The notes: generated from the letters alone by a model not told the origin. A stretch of 64,000 nt of DNA from Pseudomonas sp. MWU15-20650 (GCF_023242475.1 NZ_JALJFG010000020.1:34244-98243), one strand, 5' to 3'. Counted from the first letter of the stretch, positions 1 to 8,727 are shown. Numbers and translations are program-made.

Positions 1-52
1 CTTGCTCGCGATGAGGCCCGAACAAACACCCTACCAGCCAAGGGGTAACCCA

Positions 53-1975
53 ATGCCTGCATTCACCAAGATCCTGATCGCCAACCGCGGCGAAATCGCC
101 TGCCGCCTCCAGCGCACCGCCCAGGCATTGGGCTACAGGACCGTCGCCGTCTACAGCGTCGCCGACGCCCAGGCCCTGCACGTGCAGATCGCCGACGAAG
201 CCGTCAACATCGGCGCTGCCCCGGTGCAGCAGTCCTACCTCAACATCCCGGCCATTCTCGAAGCGGCCAGGCTCACCGGCGCTGACGCGATTCACCCCGG
301 CTACGGCTTCCTCTCCGAAAACCCCGATTTCGCCCGTGCCTGCGCACAAGCCGGGCTGGTCTTTATCGGCCCCAGCGCCGAGGCCATCGAGCTGATGGGC
401 AGCAAGCGCTTGTCCAAACTCGCCATGCTCGAGGCCGGTGTGCCGTGCATTACCGGCTACCAAGGCAGTGCGCAGGACGACGTTACCCTGCAACAAGAGG
501 CCCAGCGCATTGGCTTTCCGCTGATGATCAAAGCCAGCGCCGGCGGCGGTGGGCGTGGCATGCGCCTGGTCCACGACAGCACGCAACTGCAAGACCAACT
601 GCGCACGGCCCGGTCCGAAGCCCTGAACGCCTTCGGCAGCGACGAACTGATCCTCGAACAGGCCCTGGTCGACCCGCGCCACGTCGAAATCCAACTGTTC
701 GGCGACAGCCACGGCGACCTCATTTACCTGGGCGAACGCGACTGCTCGATTCAGCGTCGCCACCAGAAAGTCATCGAAGAAGCGCCCTGCCCCGTCATGA
801 CCCCGACGTTGCGGCACGCCATGGGCGAAGCCGCGCTCAAGGCCGGGCGCGCGGTGAATTACGTCGGCGCCGGCACCGTGGAATTCCTGCTCGATCGCAA
901 TGGCCGCTTCTATTTCCTGGAAATGAACACCCGCCTGCAAGTGGAGCACCCGGTCACCGAGCTGATCACAGGCCTGGACCTGGTGGACTGGCAACTGAGA
1001 ATCGCCGCCGGTGAACCGCTGCCACTCAAGCAAGCCGACGTGACCCTGAGCGGCCACGCCATGGAAGTGCGCCTCTACGCTGAAGACCCGGCTCAAGGTT
1101 TCCTGCCGCAGACCGGCGACGTACTGCGCTGGGAGCCGGCCGACGGCGTACGGATTGACCACGGTGTTGTAGAAGGCCAGCGCATCAGCCCGTTCTATGA
1201 CCCGATGCTGGGCAAGATCATCGCCCACGGCGCTACCCGCGAAGAAGCCCGGCGAAAATTGCTGCGGGCCGTGGAAGACACGGTATTGCTGGGGATGGCG
1301 ACCAATCAGCGACTGCTTGCCGACCTGCTCAAGCACCCGAACTTTATCGGCGGCGCGTTCAGCACCGGCTTGATCGCCGAGCACTTCAACGAGATTGCCC
1401 CCCCGACCTTGACGGCTGAACACAGCGCCCTGGCTGCCGCGCTGTTTTACCAACACAGCGCCGCGACCCACCGCCAGGACTTATCCGGCTGGCGCAACAA
1501 CGCCAGCGTGGCGTGGACCTATCGCCTGGCCATAAACGACGACGTCCAGGTGATCGCGGTCAGCGTGCTGGCCGCCAACCACCTGCAAGCCAATGGCATC
1601 GACATCCGCCATCTGAGCACCGATGGCCGTTGGGCCACCGTCGTACTCAATGGCATCCGCCGCCGTGTCGCTTACCACCTTGATGACACCCAGCTGTGGC
1701 TGCCCGGCGTGAAGGTGATCAACCGCACCCAACACATCGCCAACCGCCAGGCCGAACCCGATGGCGGCAGCGTCAAGGCGCCGATGGACGGCGCTATCGT
1801 CGACGTGCGTGTACGCGTGGGCGACAGCGTCAGTAAAGGCCAACTGCTGGTGGTGCTCGAAGCGATGAAAATGGAACATCCACTGACCGCGGGCATCGAC
1901 GGCATCGTCAAGGGTGTGCAGGTGGTGACGGGCGATCAGGTGCGCAATCGTCAGGTTCTGCTGGAGATCGAATAA
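53..1975 (+). CDS. Acyl-CoA carboxylase, biotin carboxylase/biotin carrier (alpha) subunit
   Basis: 640 aa. It carries out ATP-dependent carboxylation of its own biotin, which a partner beta subunit then transfers to an acyl-CoA (3-methylcrotonyl-, geranyl- or propionyl-CoA class). The biotin carboxylase N-terminus reads KILIANRGEIACR, the ATP-grasp glycine loop is KASAGGGGRGM, and the catalytic part contains EMNTRLQVEHPVTE. A linker domain follows, then a C-terminal biotinyl domain with EAMKMEH, whose lysine (about residue 606) carries biotin. The ATG at 53 is preceded by AAGGGG; reading further upstream would only add a non-homologous extension. The beta subunit must lie before the window, so the substrate cannot be fixed. 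The three-domain fused length fits methylcrotonyl-CoA carboxylase alpha (LiuD-like) best, but that is inference. Confidence 0.9.
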   Translation: MPAFTKILIANRGEIACRLQRTAQALGYRTVAVYSVADAQALHVQIADEAVNIGAAPVQQSYLNIPAILEAARLTGADAIHPGYGFLSENPDFARACAQAGLVFIGPSAEAIELMGSKRLSKLAMLEAGVPCITGYQGSAQDDVTLQQEAQRIGFPLMIKASAGGGGRGMRLVHDSTQLQDQLRTARSEALNAFGSDELILEQALVDPRHVEIQLFGDSHGDLIYLGERDCSIQRRHQKVIEEAPCPVMTPTLRHAMGEAALKAGRAVNYVGAGTVEFLLDRNGRFYFLEMNTRLQVEHPVTELITGLDLVDWQLRIAAGEPLPLKQADVTLSGHAMEVRLYAEDPAQGFLPQTGDVLRWEPADGVRIDHGVVEGQRISPFYDPMLGKIIAHGATREEARRKLLRAVEDTVLLGMATNQRLLADLLKHPNFIGGAFSTGLIAEHFNEIAPPTLTAEHSALAAALFYQHSAATHRQDLSGWRNNASVAWTYRLAINDDVQVIAVSVLAANHLQANGIDIRHLSTDGRWATVVLNGIRRRVAYHLDDTQLWLPGVKVINRTQHIANRQAEPDGGSVKAPMDGAIVDVRVRVGDSVSKGQLLVVLEAMKMEHPLTAGIDGIVKGVQVVTGDQVRNRQVLLEIE

Positions 1976-2049
1976 GTCCCTAGGCGGAACTACAAGGCCC
2001 GGCTACGCTCTATCCCCATCAGGAAGGGACGAGTACGGGAACCTGCACG

Positions 2050-2592
2050 ATGCCTCATTGGCTGATTATTGACCTTGAAGCCACAACGGATGAAGGCGGC
2101 TGGCCCGTGACGGAGATGGAAGTCATCGAGATCGGCGCCAGCCTGGTCAACCGCCAGGGCCGCGAACTGGATCACTTCCAGCGTTTTGTGCGGCCGCTGC
2201 GTCGACCATTGCTGACACCCTTCTGTCGTCAACTCACCCATATCACCCAGGCCAACATGGACGCTGCTGCACCGATAACCGAGGTGTGGCCGCTGTTCGA
2301 GCGCTGGCTGGGCCAGCATCGGGCGCGCCTGGAAGGTTGGGCCAGCTGGGGCGATTATGACCGCGTACAACTGGAGCTCGAATGGCAGCGCCATGGCCTG
2401 GCCAGTGCGCTGCTTGAGATACCCCATGTGAACCTCAAGCAGCGCTTCGCCAAGGCCCGGCGCCTGGACAAACCGCTGGGGCTCAATGGCGCCCTGCAAC
2501 TGGCGGGGATGCAGTTCCATGGCCAGCAGCATCGGGCACTGGAGGACGCACGTAACACCGCACGCCTGCTGCCCTTGATTTTGCCGGTCTAG
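2050..2592 (+). CDS. 3'-5' exonuclease of the DEDDh (Eri1/DnaQ-like) family
   Basis: 180 aa, a single exonuclease domain. The metal-binding acidic residues are visible: Exo I is IDLEAT at the extreme N-terminus, the middle motif is around LTHITQANMDAA, and the C-terminal HRALEDARNT supplies the DEDDh His and Asp. The closest type is the Eri1/KapD-like 3'-5' exonuclease rather than the replicative DnaQ subunit, because it is short and lacks polymerase-binding extensions. It probably trims RNA or single-stranded DNA, but the substrate is unknown. The gene stands 74 bp after the carboxylase gene on the same strand and 63 bp before ppnP, and could be co-transcribed with either. Confidence 0.85.
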   Translation: MPHWLIIDLEATTDEGGWPVTEMEVIEIGASLVNRQGRELDHFQRFVRPLRRPLLTPFCRQLTHITQANMDAAAPITEVWPLFERWLGQHRARLEGWASWGDYDRVQLELEWQRHGLASALLEIPHVNLKQRFAKARRLDKPLGLNGALQLAGMQFHGQQHRALEDARNTARLLPLILPV

Positions 2593-2655
2593 GCAGCTTC
2601 CCTGGGCTTGGGCATACTGGCCGACCTTTCCAGACCCTTTTCCGAGGATTCACCC

Positions 2656-2940
2656 ATGTTCAAAGTCAACGAGTACTTCGACGGCACCGTCAAGTCGATC
2701 GCTTTCGGCACCGCAGAAGGTCCGGCGACCATCGGCGTGATGGCTCCGGGTGAATACGAATTCGGCACCGCCCAGCGTGAGATCATGCACGTGGTGTCCG
2801 GCGCCCTGACCGTCAAGCTGCCAGACGCCAACGCGTGGGAAACCTTCGCCGCCGGCAGCCAGTTCAACGTACCGGCCAACAGCAAGTTCCAACTCAAGGT
2901 CGCGGTCGATACCGCTTACCTGTGCGAATACCGCGGCTAA
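2656..2940 (+). CDS. ppnP: Pyrimidine/purine nucleoside phosphorylase PpnP (DUF1255, cupin fold)
   Basis: 94 aa, the full length of the family (E. coli PpnP/YaiE is 94 aa). The N-terminus MFKVNEYFDGTVKSIAF and the central cupin stretch GVMAPGEYEFGTA, followed by EIMHVVSG, are diagnostic. Family members phosphorolyse several nucleosides to the free base and ribose-1-phosphate. The start at 2656 has a GAGGA Shine-Dalgarno seven bases upstream; an in-frame extension to 2608 has none. The gene is followed at once by a strong bidirectional terminator. Confidence 0.93.
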   Translation: MFKVNEYFDGTVKSIAFGTAEGPATIGVMAPGEYEFGTAQREIMHVVSGALTVKLPDANAWETFAAGSQFNVPANSKFQLKVAVDTAYLCEYRG

Positions 2941-2953
2941 GCGTTCGAGCGGT

Positions 2954-2993
2954 CAAAAAAACGCCCGTCTCCCAGGAGACGGGCGTTTTTTAT
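2954..2993. terminator. Bidirectional rho-independent terminator between ppnP and the MOSC gene
   Basis: An 11-bp perfect stem (2962-2972 pairs with 2975-2985, core CGCCCGTCTCC) is flanked by an A-run on the left and a T-run on the right, so it can end transcription from both converging genes. The MOSC stop codon lies inside the T-run. Confidence 0.9.
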
Positions 2994-3796
2994 TCCAGCA
3001 CCGTCACCGGCATCCCGACCGCCAGTTGGCCGATACCATCGTTGACCAGGTTCTGGCCAAACATCACATCCCCATCCTGCTCGCGATAGGTCTTGAGGGT
3101 CGTCAACGGTTCGCGGTCGTCGCTGCGTTCGCCACTGCTGGGATCGATGGTGGTGAGGATGCAGCGTGAGCAGGACTTGACCACGCGAAACTCCACGTCG
3201 CCGATGCGCAAGCGCTTCCAGCCATCTTCGGCAAAGGCCTCGCTGCCCTCGATCACCAGGTTGGGGCGAAAACGCAGCATGTCCATGGGCCGACCGATGC
3301 GTTGGGACAGGTCGTCCAACGAGGCTTGGCCAATGAGTAGCAACGGGAACCCATCGGCAAACCCGACCTGGTCATCGTCCCGGCCGTAGCCATCTTGTGT
3401 GGTGCGCGCACGCTCAAGTGGCACCTGCACCAGGCGCGTCGGCTTGCCGATAAAATCACTGACCCAGGCCGCCGCTTCGTCGCCCGCGTCCGGCACACGC
3501 AACGTGTCGCGCCAGATCGTGACGCCGCGCAACGGGGCCGCGCTGCCCGGCAGCGCCACCTCCAGCGGTGCAGTGCCCGGTGTACTCAGGGTCAGGCCAC
3601 CGGCAGCGTTCCACAGGGCCGACAACTGGCTCATCTTCGCCACAGCCCGCTGCGTGAGGAAACGGCCGCTGGCTTCGTCCACCAGCATCCAGCGTCGATC
3701 TCCGTCCAGCCCGAGTTTATCCAGGCCGATGTGCTGCAAGGTTTCGGCCTTGCCGGACTTCAGGGGGTAACGGTAGAGCGCGCTGAGACGAAGCAT
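2990..3796 (-). CDS. MOSC domain protein, YcbX-like without the ferredoxin tail
   Basis: 268 aa. An N-terminal beta-barrel domain (MLRLSALYRYPLKSG, typical of MOSC_N) is followed by a MOSC domain. The conserved cysteine expected to ligate the molybdenum cofactor sits in KSCSRCILTTID. E. coli YcbX is about 100 residues longer because of a C-terminal 2Fe-2S domain, which is absent here. YcbX-type proteins reduce N-hydroxylated compounds with molybdenum cofactor; this shorter form would need a separate electron donor. It converges with ppnP over a shared terminator and lies 38 bp downstream of cheV on the same strand. Confidence 0.88.
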   Translation of the reverse strand: MLRLSALYRYPLKSGKAETLQHIGLDKLGLDGDRRWMLVDEASGRFLTQRAVAKMSQLSALWNAAGGLTLSTPGTAPLEVALPGSAAPLRGVTIWRDTLRVPDAGDEAAAWVSDFIGKPTRLVQVPLERARTTQDGYGRDDDQVGFADGFPLLLIGQASLDDLSQRIGRPMDMLRFRPNLVIEGSEAFAEDGWKRLRIGDVEFRVVKSCSRCILTTIDPSSGERSDDREPLTTLKTYREQDGDVMFGQNLVNDGIGQLAVGMPVTVLE

Positions 3797-3834
3797 GGGC
3801 CTGCATTCCTGGGAAACAAAGTGTCATCCTAAAG

Positions 3835-4770
3835 TCAGGCGGGCACTTCGTCCAACATCAGTCGCTGGCGCACCACATCCACCAGCTTGTCCGGCTGGAA
3901 TTTGGAGAGGAAATTGTCGCACCCGACTTTCTTGACCATCGAGTCGTTGAAACTGCCCGACAACGAGGTGTGCAGCACCACGTAGAGGCCACGTAAACGC
4001 GGGTCGTTGCGGATCTCGGTGGTGAGCCGGTAGCCATCCATCTCGGGCATTTCGGCATCGGTGAAGATCATCAGCAGTTTGTCGGTCATCACCTGGCCAC
4101 TGTCAGCCCAGGCTTTGAGCATGTTCAGCGCCTTGAGGCCATCACTGGCGATGTGCATCTTCACGCCCAACTGGCCCAGGGTGTCACGCAACTGCGAAAG
4201 AGCCACGTTGGAGTCGTCTACCAGCAGCACTTCACGGCCACGGGCGCGTTCCAATACCGGGTCTTCGAGTTTTTCACGGGAGACCTTGGCGTTGTAGGGC
4301 ACGATCTCGGCGAGCACTTTTTCCACATCGATGATTTCCACCAACTGGTCATCGACCTTGCTGATGGCCGTGAGGTAATGCTGGCGACCGGCACTGGTCG
4401 GCGGCGGCAGGATCGATTCCCAGGTCATGTTGACGATGCGGTCGACGCCGCCCACCAGGAACGCCTGCACCGAGCGGTTGTACTCGGTAACGATGATGGT
4501 GCTGTTGGGCCCAGGCACCAACGGACGCATGCCGATGGCCTGGGACAGGTCGATCACCGGCAAGGTCTGGCCACGCAGGTTGACCACGCCGCACACAAAG
4601 GGATGGCGCTGCGGCATCAGGGTCAGCTTGGGCAGTTGCAGCACTTCCTGCACTTTAAACACGTTGATCGCGAACAGCTGCCGTCCGGCCAGGCGAAACA
4701 TGAGAATCTCCAGGCGATTCTCACCCACCAGTTGCGTGCGTTGATCTACGGTGTCGAGAATGCCGGCCAT
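3835..4770 (-). CDS. cheV: Chemotaxis coupling/receiver protein CheV
   Basis: 311 aa. A CheW-like coupling domain (about residues 15-165, with GVVNLRGQTLPVIDL) precedes a receiver domain (about 180-305) whose phospho-acceptor is D238 in FTDAEMPEMDGY and whose conserved lysine is in SKFQPDK. CheV links chemoreceptors to CheA and can act as a phosphate sink. The ATG at 4770 has AGGAG six bases upstream. It stands apart from the main che operon, and a near-perfect sigma-28 promoter lies about 63 bp upstream, so it should be expressed with late flagellar genes. In P. aeruginosa cheV is followed by cheR; here no cheR follows. Confidence 0.95.
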   Translation of the reverse strand: MAGILDTVDQRTQLVGENRLEILMFRLAGRQLFAINVFKVQEVLQLPKLTLMPQRHPFVCGVVNLRGQTLPVIDLSQAIGMRPLVPGPNSTIIVTEYNRSVQAFLVGGVDRIVNMTWESILPPPTSAGRQHYLTAISKVDDQLVEIIDVEKVLAEIVPYNAKVSREKLEDPVLERARGREVLLVDDSNVALSQLRDTLGQLGVKMHIASDGLKALNMLKAWADSGQVMTDKLLMIFTDAEMPEMDGYRLTTEIRNDPRLRGLYVVLHTSLSGSFNDSMVKKVGCDNFLSKFQPDKLVDVVRQRLMLDEVPA

Positions 4771-4832
4771 TAAAAGCTCCTGATATACGCGTGGGTTTCG
4801 CGCTGAGGGATTGTGCTACTTACTAACACTTG

Positions 4833-4859
4833 TTATCGGCGGCAAGCGCCAGACCTTGA
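4833..4859 (-). promoter_or_regulatory. Sigma-28 (FliA) promoter of cheV
   Basis: On the minus strand the sequence reads TCAA, 15 bases, GCCGATAA. This matches the sigma-28 consensus (TAAA/TCAA-N15-GCCGATAA) exactly in the -10 element. It lies about 63 bp before the cheV start. Confidence 0.88.
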
Positions 4860-4886
4860 CCCCTGTAAAATGCCACGTAAATGCAT

Positions 4887-4905
4887 TGATGTCACACTGA
4901 CATCA
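4887..4905. promoter_or_regulatory. Perfect palindrome TGATGTCA-CAC-TGACATCA, possible operator
   Basis: An 8-bp inverted repeat with a 3-bp spacer lies in the 554-bp divergent region between cheV and the gene starting at 5325, just upstream of the cheV sigma-28 promoter. Its symmetry suits a dimeric regulator. The remainder of this region (4906-5324) shows no ORF with a ribosome binding site and no other clear motif. Confidence 0.45.
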
Positions 4906-5324
4906 TGCTTTACTGCAATTGCCTCTCCCTGGGGCAAAACGACGGCCTTGCGCGACACTCAAATCGACGCGAGGTTCCGCCATGTAAGGGATTCCCCTAT
5001 ACACAATCAGGCCCAACCTGATATTCGCGATATCTAATAGCCATTAATGTGACGCCATTCTCATTGCATGAATGGAGTCAGGCTTTTGTTTGCCATGCCA
5101 AGCCCACGGCCCACGGGTCTTTCAGGCACTTACGTGTCGGCAACTGAAGGTGTGCAAACGCCCCGAATAGCGGGGGCCATGCACGGCTTTCGTGAGTATT
5201 CCAATAACGGTCCTACGAAAGTCTCAGAAGCGACCTACAGATTCCAGTCATATTTCAGCGCTAGTTTTAAGCCATTCACCCGGTGCGACATCTCATCACC
5301 CGACCTTATGTTGTGGAGACTTGT

Positions 5325-5774
5325 ATGATGAATAGCGCAAACGAATGGCAAACTGCACTTCCCGAGTTTCTGCTGGAAGCCGAAATGCTGCTGGCCAAGT
5401 CGCAAGAGTGCCTGAGCCATCTGCATCTGATCCGCAACGATAGCGACGCCATCGACTGCATGAAAGCAAGCCTGGCCAAACTGGCTGAAAAGGCCGAGGG
5501 CCTGGCTTTGCAGGCGATCAGCGAGTTCTCCCGGCATCTTCAATACCTGATCGCTAACGCCGTGAGCCCCATGCAACTGCATGACCAGGCGCTGGATGCC
5601 CTGCACGACTGCCTGACGTTGCTGGCCTGGCAACTGGAACTGATCGACACCCGTACGGGCGAACTGGGCCTGGATGAAAGTGAGCAAACTTCATTGATTG
5701 CGACGGTCACCTTGCAGATCCCGCAAAGAGACTATGGCTATAAACCGCAGCAACGTCTGCATCACACAGGTTGA
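5325..5774 (+). CDS. Hpt-like helical-bundle protein lacking the phosphoryl histidine
   Basis: 149 aa, cytoplasmic and helical. I do not recognise it as a named family. Residues about 10-105 follow the pattern of an Hpt/CheA-P1 domain: EFLLEAEMLLAKSQECLSHL resembles the first CheA P1 helix, and KAEGLALQAISEF sits where CheA has KGGAGFLQLHEL. The active His is not there; Lys or Leu occupies its place. It may therefore bind receiver domains without phosphotransfer. Start: GGAGA precedes tandem ATGs at 5325 and 5328. It is followed by the sensor kinase and regulator on the same strand (273-bp gap) and sits divergent from cheV, suggesting a role in signalling. The Hpt relationship is inferred by eye. 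Confidence 0.6.
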   Translation: MMNSANEWQTALPEFLLEAEMLLAKSQECLSHLHLIRNDSDAIDCMKASLAKLAEKAEGLALQAISEFSRHLQYLIANAVSPMQLHDQALDALHDCLTLLAWQLELIDTRTGELGLDESEQTSLIATVTLQIPQRDYGYKPQQRLHHTG

Positions 5775-6048
5775 GGCGCGAGCAGGTCGTATTTAATACC
5801 TGGGTTATCCAAAAACGACCGTCACCCTAAAAAGGCGTCATCGATTTGCGGGCAAAATAAATATCAATTAGCCATCCATGCGTTAACCCTGCAAACCCAC
5901 TCTAATAATTAAAACAACTGCCCTCTTTGAACGCTGGGATTACCGCCCAGGGTATTGGCGTGGTTAATACATCAGACGGGCACGGCGCCAGGCGACCAAC
6001 GGTAATAGTGGTGGTACTATGCCCCGCTCGAAGTGATTCAACTTCATT

Positions 6049-7038
6049 ATGGATAACAACGATTCGGCACCGCATTCCCAACAGAGCCCCGTCAGCCGCC
6101 GTGACCGGTCTTCCAGCCGCGAACCCTCATTGGCTCCATCCGCTATGTACGCCAGCCTCAAGTCACTTATCGCAAGGTCCGTGCCCCGCCGCCATGCTCG
6201 TCGCATCATCATTGCCCTGTGCCTGTGCTCGCTGTCGGTCAGCCTGTGGGCGTACCTGCAAGCGGCGCCGCTGCCGTTAGTGGTCCTGATACTCAACCTG
6301 GCTACATGGGTGGTGGTGGGTCTGCAACAGTGGAGTTCGCGTAAATCCATCAAGTTCCAGCCCCAGGAGTTGGCCGACCGCCTGCTGCAAGTCCAGGAAA
6401 ACGAGCGCCATCGCCTCAGTCGCGAACTGCACGACGATATCGGCCAACTGCTGACCGCCGCCAAGCTGCAAAGCGAATGGCTGCAACGCCGCTTGCCGCA
6501 AGACCTGCAAAGCCAATGCTCGGTGCTGTGCAACACCCTCACTGAAACCCTGGCCAAGGTGCGCGACGTGTCCGCCATCCTCAACCCGCGCCAATTGGCC
6601 AGCCTGGGCCTGGAAGCCAGCCTGCGCGCGCACTTGCTCAAGACCCTGGAAAACACCCAGGTAAGCTGGAGCCTGGAATGCCAGCAGCGGTTGACCGGTA
6701 TCCCCGAAGAAACGGCCGTGGCGGCCTTTCGCATCACCCAGGAAGCCGTGACCAACATGCTCCGTCACGCCCAGGCGCATAATTTGCTGGTGCGCCTGCA
6801 ACGCCTGCCCGAGGGCCTGTCGCTGATGATCTGCGATGACGGCCTGGGTTTCTCGCCCGCCATCAACCCTGGCAGGGAAGGCCAACGGGGCATGGCGGGT
6901 ATGTCCGAGCGGATAGATCAACTGGGGGGCAACTTGTCCGTCAGCAGCCAGCCAGGCAAAGGGACGCGGATCGAAGCGCTTTTCCCCTGGGCGCCCCGCG
7001 CCCTCCAACGGGCCAGCGCCCCTAAGGTTCTCGAGTGA
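6049..7038 (+). CDS. Membrane sensor histidine kinase, NarX/UhpB (HisKA_3) type
   Basis: 329 aa. Two membrane segments (about residues 52-70 and 75-94) leave almost no periplasmic loop, so any signal is likely sensed in the membrane or cytoplasm. The HisKA_3 dimerisation helix carries phospho-His H128 in RELHDDIGQ. The ATPase domain has the N-box EAVTNMLRHA and the G-box motifs CDDGLGF and GQRGMAGMSERI. The start at 6049 has only a weak ribosome binding site; the in-frame ATG at 6145 is an alternative. It overlaps the next gene by 4 bp (GTGA), so the two form a translationally coupled pair. The ligand is unknown. The 5775-6048 gap is AT-rich and presumably holds its promoter. Confidence 0.88.
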   Translation: MDNNDSAPHSQQSPVSRRDRSSSREPSLAPSAMYASLKSLIARSVPRRHARRIIIALCLCSLSVSLWAYLQAAPLPLVVLILNLATWVVVGLQQWSSRKSIKFQPQELADRLLQVQENERHRLSRELHDDIGQLLTAAKLQSEWLQRRLPQDLQSQCSVLCNTLTETLAKVRDVSAILNPRQLASLGLEASLRAHLLKTLENTQVSWSLECQQRLTGIPEETAVAAFRITQEAVTNMLRHAQAHNLLVRLQRLPEGLSLMICDDGLGFSPAINPGREGQRGMAGMSERIDQLGGNLSVSSQPGKGTRIEALFPWAPRALQRASAPKVLE

Positions 7039-7694
7039 CCTGCAATTTACTCCTGGTGGATGACCACGCCCTGATTCGCGCCGGCGTACGCGCGTTGATC
7101 CAGGATATTCCAGGCTACGCCGTGATCGGCGAAGCCAGCGACGGTGCGCAATTGCTGGAGTCATTCAGCGCCTTGCAGCCGGATATCGTCTTGCTGGACC
7201 TGTCGATGAAACACACCGGCGGCCTGGATGCCTTGCAGCAACTCAAGAGCGCCTACCCCAAGAGCAAGGTGCTGATCCTGTCGATGCACACCGACCCCGA
7301 GCTGATCATGCGCGCGCTGGAGTCCGGCGCCCACGGCTACCTGCTCAAGGACACCACCGCCAACGAGCTGGAACACGCGCTGCTGGCCCTGCGCAACAAC
7401 GAGCGCTACCTGAGCCCCGCCATTGCCCACACGGTGATCAATCAGGCGCTGATCCGCAGCCAGGGGCCCTACGTGCCCGTCGCCCACAGCCATAACCTCA
7501 CGGCGCGCCAGCTGGAAATCCTGCGCTTGATCGTACGCGGCAAGTCCACCCGGGAAATTGCCCTGGGCCTGGGCCTGAGCATCAAGACCGTCGAAGCACA
7601 CCGCTCGCAGATCATGAAGCGCTTGCAGATATTCGACGTGGCCGGCCTGGTGTTATTCGCCGTTCGCGAGCAGATCATCAGCCTGGACGACTAG
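7035..7694 (+). CDS. NarL/FixJ-family response regulator
   Basis: 219 aa. The receiver domain has acidic residues D9/D10, phospho-acceptor D55 (LLDLSMKH) and lysine in LLKDTTAN. A LuxR-type helix-turn-helix follows at about 148-210 (LTARQLEILRLIVRGKSTRE, then LSIKTVEAHR). It starts at a GTG overlapping the kinase stop codon, with AAGG seven bases upstream; no ATG fits. It is the cognate partner of the preceding kinase. Its last 42 bp overlap the end of yegS on the other strand. Targets are unknown. Confidence 0.92.
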   Translation: MTCNLLLVDDHALIRAGVRALIQDIPGYAVIGEASDGAQLLESFSALQPDIVLLDLSMKHTGGLDALQQLKSAYPKSKVLILSMHTDPELIMRALESGAHGYLLKDTTANELEHALLALRNNERYLSPAIAHTVINQALIRSQGPYVPVAHSHNLTARQLEILRLIVRGKSTREIALGLGLSIKTVEAHRSQIMKRLQIFDVAGLVLFAVREQIISLDD

Positions 7695-8573
7695 CGGCGA
7701 GCCCAGTGGCAGGTGCACGCGCAGGGCCTTGGGTAAGGCGCAGAAGCGCAGGTCATCGCCTTTCAACGGTTCGCCGTCCAAGTTGATGTACAGCCCTTCG
7801 GCCACTTTGATCTCGACCCAGGGCAGTCGCGCCCGCACAAACATCGTGTCCAGGCCCCAGCCGTCACTCATCAGGGTCAGCAAGGTGCCGACCACTTCCT
7901 GAGGCGCCGGCAAGATGCTGATATCCAGCAAGCCATCATCGGCCAATGCTCCCGGGCACAACACGTGCCCGCCACCGGCCTGGCGACCGTTGCCGATACC
8001 CAGTGCGAGCAAGTCACCTTTCCAGTGAAACCCCGGCCCTTCCAGCTCGCCATAGGCGGCCTTCAACTCACTGAAGCGTGTCAGGCCGGTGAACAGGTAA
8101 GCGGCGCCACCGAGCACTTTTTTCAAATCTTCGGAGGTGTTGGCGGTGACCTGGCTGCCAAAGCCGCCAGTGGCCATATTGAGGAAGACCTGCCCGCCGA
8201 CCTGGCCGAGGTCGATGGCCTTGGGGGCGACGTCCAGCAGTGCCAGGGCGTCTGCCGGTTGCAATGGCACACCGGCGGCGCGGGCGAAATCGTTGGCGGT
8301 GCCCAGCGGCATCAGCACCAGGCCGGCATCGGTCTTGGCCAGCACCATCGCCTCGGCTACATCGCGCAGGGTGCCGTCGCCGCCGCCGGCGATGATGTGC
8401 GTATACCCGCCCTCCAGCGCCTCGTTGACCAGGCGCTGGGCATCGCCGCCCTCCCAGGTCACCCGCACCGCCAGCTCCCAACCCTGCTCGCGCCGGGCGA
8501 GCACGGCAGCGCGCACCTCCTCGTTGAGGGCTTGCTTGCCGTGAAGGATTAACAGTGCCTTGGGGGTGCTCAT
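7653..8573 (-). CDS. yegS: Lipid kinase YegS (diacylglycerol kinase catalytic domain)
   Basis: 306 aa, the usual YegS length. It shows the nucleotide-binding motif GGGDGTLRDVAEA, the PLGTANDFARAAGVP signature and the C-terminal YINLDGEPLKGD. YegS-type enzymes phosphorylate phosphatidylglycerol or diacylglycerol-like lipids with ATP and a divalent cation. The start ATG is preceded by AGGAGA. The 3' end overlaps that of the response regulator gene by 42 bp in antisense orientation. Confidence 0.93.
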   Translation of the reverse strand: MSTPKALLILHGKQALNEEVRAAVLARREQGWELAVRVTWEGGDAQRLVNEALEGGYTHIIAGGGDGTLRDVAEAMVLAKTDAGLVLMPLGTANDFARAAGVPLQPADALALLDVAPKAIDLGQVGGQVFLNMATGGFGSQVTANTSEDLKKVLGGAAYLFTGLTRFSELKAAYGELEGPGFHWKGDLLALGIGNGRQAGGGHVLCPGALADDGLLDISILPAPQEVVGTLLTLMSDGWGLDTMFVRARLPWVEIKVAEGLYINLDGEPLKGDDLRFCALPKALRVHLPLGSPLVVQADDLLANGE

Positions 8574-8674
8574 TGCGGGGAATCTCCTGGGTCAAAGGTA
8601 CATGAAGGATGTTGACCTTTGGGCAGGGGAAAAAAGTCTGTGGGATGGAAAATTAAAACGCCGGCAGATCCAAA

Positions 8675-8703
8675 TGAGGGAGCAAGCCCCCTCCCACATT
8701 TGA
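8675..8703. repeat. Single REP palindrome
   Basis: A GGGAGCAAGCCCCCTCCCACATTT-type half element lies between yegS and the DUF2802 gene, without its inverted partner. The left arm is degraded (TGAGGGAGC). Confidence 0.75.
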
Positions 8704-8727
8704 ACCGAGATCGACAGGCAAGACCGG

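Noticed and set aside
3093..3832. Several + strand frames opposite the MOSC gene
   Set aside because: They overlap each other and the conserved MOSC protein, with no start signals.
5068..5328. 86-codon + strand frame upstream of the Hpt-like gene
   Set aside because: No ribosome binding site, no recognisable domain, codon use unlike neighbours; it runs into the true start at 5325.
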